Source: MM2 sp035460165
GTDB taxonomy: Bacteria > Pseudomonadota > Gammaproteobacteria > Burkholderiales > Methylophilaceae
Assembly: GCA_035460165.1 (NCBI GenBank)
Contig: DATHWW010000020.1
Span: 1-56,603 of the forward strand
Reading direction: 5' to 3'
DNA length: 56,603 nt
Each line of letters starts with the position of its first letter. The first letter of the stretch is position 1. This document shows positions 51,068 to 56,603 of this stretch, one piece after another. The translations under genes were made by a program, and so were the position numbers. The notes beneath the pieces are model-generated. The model did no database searches. It was not told the DNA's origin and was given only the letters and a program-made list of their open reading frames with translations.

Positions 51068-54025
51068 TCACCGCATCTGGCGCCGATGGTAACTGCCGAT
51101 CCAGCCCAGCACCTGTTCCGGCGCAAGCGGAGGCGCGACACCATATCCCTGCACGATTTCGCAGCCTAGCGCCAGCAGCTTCTCGCCGTGCCGATGGGAC
51201 TCAACGCCCTCGGCGATCACCTTGTGGCCAAAAATCCTGGCGAGCTTGACGATGGCTTCGACAATCGCCTCGTCTTCCTTATCGACCAGCATATTGCGCA
51301 CGAAGGACTGATCGATCTTGAGCGTTCGCGCGGGCAGCCGCTTGAGGTAGGAAAGCGAGGAATAACCCGTCCCGAAATCGTCGAGCGCGAAACAGACGCC
51401 CAGGCGCTCGCGGGCAATCCGGACAACATCGGCTGTCTGGATGGTTTCCAGGGCGGAAGTTTCGAGAATTTCCAGTTCGAGCTGCTCCGACGAAACGTCC
51501 GAATATGCCGCGAGCTGGCCCTCCAGCTTGTCGATGAAATCCGCGCATTGAATCTGCCGGGCCGCCACATTGGCGCTGACCTGGATTTTTTCGCCCCGCT
51601 GCTGCCAGGCGCGGATTTGCCTGAGCGTGCGATCGATGACCCAGTCGCCTATGCGGACGATCAGGTCGTGCTCTTCGATCAGCGGCAGGAATTCATGCGG
51701 CTCCAGCAAGCCCCGTTCCGGATGGCGCCAGCGTATCAGCGCTTCCATCCCTTCAACCCGGCCACTCAGCAAATTGACCTTGGGCTGGAAGTAGAGACAG
51801 AACTCATCGTTTACCAGCGCCGCTTCAATGCGCTCTATCTGCTTGAAAAGCAGCTGCACCTCGCGATCGAGCTTGGCATCGAACAGGTGGTAGCGATTTC
51901 TTCCGGCTTTCTTCGCTTCATACATGGCGAGATCGGCGTGGCGGATCAGGGCGTCGGCATCCACATCGTCGACGGGGAAGATCGTCAGGCCGATGCTGGC
52001 CGAGATGTTGCACGCGATTTCGTCAATGACGAATGGCTCGGCGACGGCCGCGTTGATTCTGGAAAGGATGAGACCGATCTGGTCCATATCGCGGAGATTG
52101 TTGAGCAGGATCACAAACTCGTCGCCGCCAAAGCGCGACAAGGTATCGCCGGCCTTGACCACCGACGCGAGACGCTTGGCTACCTCGATGAGCAGCTTGT
52201 TGCCTGTTGCATGGCCGTACATATCGTTGACGAACTTGAAGCCGTCGATATCGAGAAAACACACCGCAAGCAGGCGCCCATTGCCACGCGTCTGTTCGCA
52301 GCATTCGTTCAGGCGTTCGGCCAGCAGCGTGCGGTTGGGCAGGCCGGTCAGGGCATCGTAATGCGCCATTTTTTCCAGCAGTTTTTCGGCATTCTTGATG
52401 TCGGTAATATCGGTGAACACGCCGACATAATGCGTCACCTTCCCTTGATCATCGCGCACCGCGCTGATCGAAAGCTCTTCCGCATACAGCTCGCCGTCTT
52501 TCTTCCGGTTCCACAGCTCGCCGTGCCAGTGGCCGGCTTCCCGCAAGCATCGCCACATGGCTTCGTAGAACTCTTCGCTCTGCTGGTCCGAGGCGAGGAA
52601 ATGGGGATTCTTGCCGATCACTTCTTCGGCCGTGTAGCCGGTGATCGCGCTGAAGGCCTGATTGGCGCTGAGAATGCGGTTCTCGGCATCGGTGATCACG
52701 ATGCCCTCCCAGGCGTTCGTGAACACATTGGCATGCAATCTCAGCTCGGCCACCTGCTGATCGATGCGATCCATCATGATGTCGAATTCCTTGGCCGCGA
52801 CAGCGACTTCGTCGCTGCCGGACAAGGTGGGCGAGACGTGACGCTTCTCGCCAGACTCATACAGTTTCATCGCCTTGGCCAGATAGCTGATCTTTCTCAC
52901 CACCTGCCGGCTGACCAATGCGTTGATCATCGCTCCGCCCAAAACACTGACAAAGATGAGAATGGCGACCAGCGCAACGAACAACTGGCGCAATGGCTGC
53001 AGGATGACATCCACCGGAGCCAGCTTGAAATAGCGCCAACCCATCGGTTCCAGAGCAGTGCCGACGGCCACGTATTCCCTGCCGCCGACCATGACGCTCT
53101 TCGAAAGCGCGTGTGAGCCGGCTTGTACCGGCGATTTCAGCAGCGCCTGCAAACCGGGCTCTTCCGGCAGCCTGAAATCACTGGAGTTCTTCATCGCTTC
53201 CAATGATTTCTGCCACACCCCGGCCAGAATGAAATTGCCTTGCTTGTCCAGCAGGAAATTCTGCGTATCGCGATATAGCTGCTGTTCCTGGAACAGGAAC
53301 GACAACACCTTGCTGAGTTGCATATCCTCGCCCAGGGAACCTATCCACCGGTCATCCTGATAGAGCGGATAGATTGCGCTAACCATCCATGTATTCGTGA
53401 CCGGGTCGTTCAGTGGTGGGGTAAATCCGAATTTCCGCTGCGGATTGGCCGCGGGCATGGTGTACGTCACCCACGGCGTCTGCGTGTAATCGTGATCGGC
53501 CTTCTGGGTGAAAACGAAATCGGGGAATGTGGTATCGAAAATGACAATGCTGCGATACGGATCCATGTACCAGACATTTTCCACATGCCGTCTCGCCGCG
53601 GATCCAAAGGAATCCATCACGTTTTTGATACGCATATGCATGACTTTTCGCTGCTCTGTCTCTTCCCGGCTATTCGGAAGAAACACCCCGGACTCAATGT
53701 TGCCGTCGAAAGGAGGTTTGCGATTGCGCCATATGCCATCCGGGCCGAGCTCCATCCGCTGATGGAACTGCCGTATTTCATGTCCCTCGACCGGCTTTGC
53801 CAACTCGGTTTGAAGCAGCCTGGCCAGGCCTTCCAGCTTGGGCTTGCTTTCGAGCAAACGCTGCCTGGCGGCCTCAGCCTGGGAATCGGTAACGGTAACG
53901 AGCTTGGAGATTTCGTTGTCGAGGATTTGTTCGCGCGTGTAGAAGTAGAGCGCAACGGATGCCGGTATCGCTGTCAGCAGGATGCTGGCGATCACGATCA
54001 GCACGAGTTTTCTGTTGATATTCAT
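51068..54025 (-). CDS. dCache-HAMP-PAS-GGDEF-EAL receptor downstream of a metal cluster
   Basis: A 985-residue inner-membrane c-di-GMP enzyme. There is a TM helix (about 7-28), a large double-Cache-like periplasmic region (about 30-340; WMVSAIYPLYQDDRWIGSLG), a TM helix (about 347-370), HAMP (about 371-425) and PAS (about 430-550). GGDEF is intact at 633-637. Unlike the other three large receptors, the inhibitory site reads KAGD, so the usual Arg is missing. EAL is at 761-763, with DDFGTGYSS, LKIDQSF and AEGVES. It lies 98 bases after the YHS gene on the same strand, so co-transcription with the metal genes is possible. Confidence 0.93.
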   Translation of the reverse strand: MNINRKLVLIVIASILLTAIPASVALYFYTREQILDNEISKLVTVTDSQAEAARQRLLESKPKLEGLARLLQTELAKPVEGHEIRQFHQRMELGPDGIWRNRKPPFDGNIESGVFLPNSREETEQRKVMHMRIKNVMDSFGSAARRHVENVWYMDPYRSIVIFDTTFPDFVFTQKADHDYTQTPWVTYTMPAANPQRKFGFTPPLNDPVTNTWMVSAIYPLYQDDRWIGSLGEDMQLSKVLSFLFQEQQLYRDTQNFLLDKQGNFILAGVWQKSLEAMKNSSDFRLPEEPGLQALLKSPVQAGSHALSKSVMVGGREYVAVGTALEPMGWRYFKLAPVDVILQPLRQLFVALVAILIFVSVLGGAMINALVSRQVVRKISYLAKAMKLYESGEKRHVSPTLSGSDEVAVAAKEFDIMMDRIDQQVAELRLHANVFTNAWEGIVITDAENRILSANQAFSAITGYTAEEVIGKNPHFLASDQQSEEFYEAMWRCLREAGHWHGELWNRKKDGELYAEELSISAVRDDQGKVTHYVGVFTDITDIKNAEKLLEKMAHYDALTGLPNRTLLAERLNECCEQTRGNGRLLAVCFLDIDGFKFVNDMYGHATGNKLLIEVAKRLASVVKAGDTLSRFGGDEFVILLNNLRDMDQIGLILSRINAAVAEPFVIDEIACNISASIGLTIFPVDDVDADALIRHADLAMYEAKKAGRNRYHLFDAKLDREVQLLFKQIERIEAALVNDEFCLYFQPKVNLLSGRVEGMEALIRWRHPERGLLEPHEFLPLIEEHDLIVRIGDWVIDRTLRQIRAWQQRGEKIQVSANVAARQIQCADFIDKLEGQLAAYSDVSSEQLELEILETSALETIQTADVVRIARERLGVCFALDDFGTGYSSLSYLKRLPARTLKIDQSFVRNMLVDKEDEAIVEAIVKLARIFGHKVIAEGVESHRHGEKLLALGCEIVQGYGVAPPLAPEQVLGWIGSYHRRQMR

Positions 54026-54123
54026 TACCTTATTGTCATGGCCAGCCGCTTCATACCATCACAATCACCGGGTCGGAACACGCTTTCACCTGGCCACGCC
54101 TGTCCAGATGCTGGCTCGGGCAC

Positions 54124-54612
54124 TCAATGCGGAGGCTCCTCGAGGCCCAGCACCTCGGACTCCTCAAGAAAATGGATGAATCCCAGGCGCAACTGCTCAG
54201 GCCATTCCTGACCGAGCCTGAGCCCGATTTGGAGCAGCCGCGCCTCGATCAGTTCGGCATCCACCTCCATGAGGTCATAGGTGATCTTGACCAAGTCACC
54301 ATCCGCATGGATTTCATGCACGCCCATCATGCCTCGCAAATCGTCGCAAAGCAGATCGGCCTCTTGGGAAGACAAAGGCTGGGCGAGCCTGAAGCTGCGT
54401 CTTTTCATGACCTGCACGCCTCTTTGCCTGGGGGATGGATGCCCCGGATAGCCAATATACAGATACGGGGTCGCGGTAAAACGCTCACGGCATTGCGCTG
54501 AACAGAAAACATAGCGTATGCCCTCGTAGAGGGTGGCAATTGCATCGCCCTCGACGGTCATGCCGCATACCGGATCCTTGTCGATATCGCTCAACGGATG
54601 GTGCCTGTCCAT
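54124..54612 (-). CDS. YHS-domain protein with heavy-metal-associated-like C-terminal domain
   Basis: A 162-residue protein. The N-terminal YHS motif has DPVCGMTV (C16) and YVFCSAQCRERF (C37, C41), a fold found in metal-handling proteins and before copper/cation P-type ATPases. Residues about 70-130 resemble an HMA ferredoxin-like domain (FRLAQPLSSQEADLLCDDLR) but lack the usual CxxC. It ends the metal cluster and starts one base after the CDF gene stop. Its role is likely metal trafficking or sensing; the metal is unknown. Confidence 0.75.
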   Translation of the reverse strand: MDRHHPLSDIDKDPVCGMTVEGDAIATLYEGIRYVFCSAQCRERFTATPYLYIGYPGHPSPRQRGVQVMKRRSFRLAQPLSSQEADLLCDDLRGMMGVHEIHADGDLVKITYDLMEVDAELIEARLLQIGLRLGQEWPEQLRLGFIHFLEESEVLGLEEPPH

Positions 54613-54613
54613 T

Positions 54614-55285
54614 TCACTCGCCCCTTGCCGCTTTTACTTTTGACAGCTCTATCCTGCTGGCGTGCTTCGTCTCGGGAGCCTGCATTGCCATCCGCGCCTG
54701 GCGGATGACCTGCAGCGCGGAACTCATGAACAACGCCGCGATGAGCGTGCCCACGAGGATGTCCGGCCATCGGGACGCCAGCGCATAACTCGTCCCCGCC
54801 GCCAGCAGAACGCCGGTATTGGCGATGAGATCATTGCGCGAGCACAGCCAGGTCGAACGCATGTTCACGTTGTCCTCGCGATGCGTGTACAGCAGGTAAA
54901 AACACAACAGATTGGCGGCCAGCGCCAGCGCGCCGACGACGCCCATGGTGGCCGCTTCCGGCATAACCGGGTGCAGCGTCTTGTAAGCGGCCTCAACCAG
55001 CACCCCCAGCCCGAACGCCAGCATGATCGCGCCCTTGACCAGCGCCACCGCGCCCTGCGCACGCTGACTGCGCGCCAGCACGTAGAGGCTCATCGCATAC
55101 ACCGTGGCATCGCCGAACATGTCCAGCGAATCCGCCAGCAGCGATGTCGAGTGCGCCAGCCAGCCGAAAACGCCTTCGACGGCGAACATCACGATGTTGA
55201 CCGCCAGCACGATTTGCAGCACGCGCCGGTGTTTTATGCGCAGCGCGGTGATTTCGCAGGATTTGTCTTCGCAGCAGCCGGCCAA
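54614..55285 (-). CDS. Cation diffusion facilitator-type transporter
   Basis: A 223-residue protein with six predicted helices. Helix 2 carries HSTSLLADSLDMFGDATVYA with D55 and D59 in the metal-site spacing. Helix 5 has WLCSRNDLIANTGVLLA, where Cys stands in the place usually held by His (H-x3-D becomes C-x3-D). The cytoplasmic domain typical of CDF proteins is absent. The N terminus has CCEDKSC, a possible metal ligand. It is likely an efflux transporter for a soft or borderline metal; the altered site leaves the ion open. Confidence 0.82.
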   Translation of the reverse strand: MAGCCEDKSCEITALRIKHRRVLQIVLAVNIVMFAVEGVFGWLAHSTSLLADSLDMFGDATVYAMSLYVLARSQRAQGAVALVKGAIMLAFGLGVLVEAAYKTLHPVMPEAATMGVVGALALAANLLCFYLLYTHREDNVNMRSTWLCSRNDLIANTGVLLAAGTSYALASRWPDILVGTLIAALFMSSALQVIRQARMAMQAPETKHASRIELSKVKAARGE

Positions 55286-55294
55286 GGTTCACTC

Positions 55295-55726
55295 CTATTC
55301 CACCGAGAACACCTTGGGAGTCTCCCCCGCTTTGGGAATCGTGTAAACCGTCAACGTCCCCTTCTTCATCTCGCCCATGCCAGGCGAATTGAGCGGCATG
55401 CCGGGCACGCTGATGCCGGCGATGGCGGGCTTTTCCCTGAGCAGCGTGTTGATCGCGCCCACCGGCACATGGCCCTCGACCACATAACCGTTGACCAGCG
55501 CGGTATGGCAACTGGCGACGCGGGTCACGCCGTAGCGCTTCTTGATACCATTCATGTCGGTTTGGTCATAAGACTTGACCGCGAATCCGTTTGCTTTCAG
55601 ATACTCGACGTATTTCACGCAGCAGCCGCAATTCGGGCTCTTGTAGAGGGTGACGGCCGGGCCGGCAAAAGCAGCGACCGAGCTCAAAAGAAGTGCAACC
55701 GCACCAACGCGCATCCATCGTTTCAT
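55295..55726 (-). CDS. DUF411 periplasmic metal-binding protein
   Basis: A 143-residue protein with a signal peptide (VAAFA/GPA). The family core is TLYKSPNCGCCVKYVEYLKA (C33, C35, C36) and ASCHTALVNGYVVEGHVP (C73, H74, H87). DUF411 proteins occur in copper/silver and related resistance clusters and probably bind the metal in the periplasm. It lies between the DUF2231 and CDF genes. Confidence 0.88.
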   Translation of the reverse strand: MKRWMRVGAVALLLSSVAAFAGPAVTLYKSPNCGCCVKYVEYLKANGFAVKSYDQTDMNGIKKRYGVTRVASCHTALVNGYVVEGHVPVGAINTLLREKPAIAGISVPGMPLNSPGMGEMKKGTLTVYTIPKAGETPKVFSVE

Positions 55727-55746
55727 GGTTTTCTCCTGTTCAAATA

Positions 55747-56325
55747 TCAGTGGACATGCCCTTCGTGGGAGTGCCCGTGGTCGTCATCAGCGGGAGGCAT
55801 GGCATCCACATGAGGATGCGCGTCGGCCTCTATCGCGGCACCGTGCGCATGCTCATGCCTTTGGCCGGATTCCACGGCGGGCAGCGAGAGCACGCCCAAG
55901 CCATGCCGGTACACCAGTTCCGCGCCATGCCAGGCGGTAACGGCAACCAGAACCCAGGCTCCGATCACCGCCCCCGCGAACCACCAAGCCGGCACCGTAT
56001 CCACCTTGCTGCGCCAGGCATCCCAGCCGGCCAGCACGGCAATAACCGCCACCGTCGCCAGCGCCCAGGCACGGTGTGCCAGCATGGCAACGTGGCCGGC
56101 CTCGTCGTGGTTGACACTATTGAACGCCTGCCAGCCGAAAAACGCCGTCGGCAGCGCCGCCAACGCCCCCAGCCACAGCGTGGTGTGGGCGAGGATGGCG
56201 CAATGCGTGGCGCACGCCTTACCGCGCGTCGCTAGCGCCGCCACATGGAAGACCGCCGACACGGCAATCAGCGCGATGGGGAAATGCACCAGCACAGGAT
56301 GCAGGTTAGGGATGATTTCAGGCAT
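55747..56325 (-). CDS. DUF2231 membrane protein with His-rich tail
   Basis: A 192-residue protein; IPNLHPVLVHFPIALIAVSA is the DUF2231 signature. Four predicted helices follow, then a His/Asp-rich tail (HEHAHGAAIEADAHPHVD, DDDHGHSHEGHVH) that could bind metal. ATG 56325 has GAGAGG seven bases before it and overlaps the stop of the RND gene by eight bases. DUF2231 proteins often accompany heavy-metal efflux genes; a function is not established. Confidence 0.82.
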   Translation of the reverse strand: MPEIIPNLHPVLVHFPIALIAVSAVFHVAALATRGKACATHCAILAHTTLWLGALAALPTAFFGWQAFNSVNHDEAGHVAMLAHRAWALATVAVIAVLAGWDAWRSKVDTVPAWWFAGAVIGAWVLVAVTAWHGAELVYRHGLGVLSLPAVESGQRHEHAHGAAIEADAHPHVDAMPPADDDHGHSHEGHVH

Positions 56326-56603
56326 GTTCACCCTCTCGATTGATTGAATATTCCTTCACCAACGCATAAATGGCCGGAATCACGATCAGCGTCAGCACGG
56401 TGGAGGACACCATGCCGCCCACCATCGGCGCGGCAATGCGCCGCATCACTTCCGAACCGGTGCCGCTGCTCCACATGATGGGCAGCAGGCCGGCCATGAT
56501 CGCCACCACGGTCATCATCTTGGGCCGCACCCGCTCAACCGCGCCGATCATGATGGCGCGATGCAGATCGGCGCGCGTACAAGCGCGGCCCTCACGACCG
56601 CAC
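56318..56603 (-). CDS. Heavy-metal efflux RND permease, C-terminal fragment (CusA/CzcA type)
   Basis: The last 94 residues of a protein cut by the window edge. AVERVRPKMMTVVAIMAGLL and GTGSEVMRRIAAPMVGGMVS are the C-terminal membrane domain of the CzcA/CusA family of inner-membrane pumps, which export cations across both membranes with a periplasmic adaptor and an outer-membrane channel. It is followed by DUF2231. The metal (Cu/Ag versus Co/Zn/Cd) cannot be decided from this part; the DUF411 neighbour slightly favours copper or silver. Confidence 0.9.
   Translation of the reverse strand, partial: CGREGRACTRADLHRAIMIGAVERVRPKMMTVVAIMAGLLPIMWSSGTGSEVMRRIAAPMVGGMVSSTVLTLIVIPAIYALVKEYSINREGEHA

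Noticed and set aside
51188..53116. Plus-strand open frame of 642 codons opposite the dCache receptor gene
   Set aside because: Antisense of a clear GGDEF-EAL gene; the same kind of shadow appears opposite each of the other GGDEF-EAL genes, so it reflects codon composition and not a gene.

Overview
The window is a chromosomal segment of moderately high GC from a betaproteobacterium, most likely Nitrosomonadales (Gallionellaceae or Sulfuricellaceae type). This placement is inferred from the order tpiA-secG-tRNA-Leu-nuoABCDEFGHIJKLMN-DUF2818-NUDIX, the tRNA-Val-thrS junction, and the many GGDEF/EAL proteins. It is not based on a database match. No phage, CRISPR array or complete insertion sequence was seen.

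Layout. (1) 1-3900: the start of thrS behind tRNA-Val(GAC) with a clear sigma70-type promoter; a 2OG-Fe(II) oxygenase; a PLP decarboxylase; a small unknown gene; a Mut7-C/zinc-ribbon protein; and a secreted His/Tyr-rich protein. (2) 3878-20665, minus strand: tpiA, secG, tRNA-Leu(GAG), all 14 nuo genes of respiratory complex I, a DUF2818 membrane protein and an ADP-ribose-type NUDIX hydrolase. Genes are mostly overlapping or a few bases apart. The exception is a 244-bp gap between nuoF and nuoG, filled by a highly structured palindromic element. (3) 20700-32405: sulfur assimilation. This holds yezD, an OprP-type porin, a periplasmic sulfate-binding protein, cysK, a stand-alone EAL protein, hflX, a small lipoprotein, a Bcr/CflA exporter, and cysT-cysW-cysA. 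A second imperfect palindrome lies exactly between cysT and cysW. Three AT-rich stretches precede yezD, the EAL gene and cysT, and may mark a shared regulator such as CysB. (4) 32534-37545: a large SBP-GAF-PAS-GGDEF-EAL receptor and recQ. (5) 37546-39916: an AT-richer accessory patch with a protein carrying two ribbon-helix-helix-like segments, a small unknown protein, an unknown two-TM protein, and repeat debris. (6) 39917-51049: an EamA transporter, a YaiI/DUF188 protein, a CHASE-PAS-PAS-GGDEF-EAL receptor, an RluB/RluF-like pseudouridine synthase, a SnoaL-like protein, a YgiQ radical SAM protein, and a Cache-PAS-GGDEF-EAL receptor. (7) 51068-56603, minus strand: a metal-resistance cluster (RND pump end, DUF2231, DUF411, CDF-type transporter, YHS protein) followed by a fourth GGDEF-EAL receptor.

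How it fits together. Complex I dominates energy metabolism here. The sulfur block covers outer-membrane entry (candidate porin), periplasmic capture, the ABC importer and the final cysteine synthase step. Four multidomain receptors plus one EAL protein give a dense c-di-GMP layer reading different extracytoplasmic inputs. The most unusual material is the pair of palindromic elements inside the nuo and cys operons, the sulfate-linked porin, and the small accessory patch after recQ.
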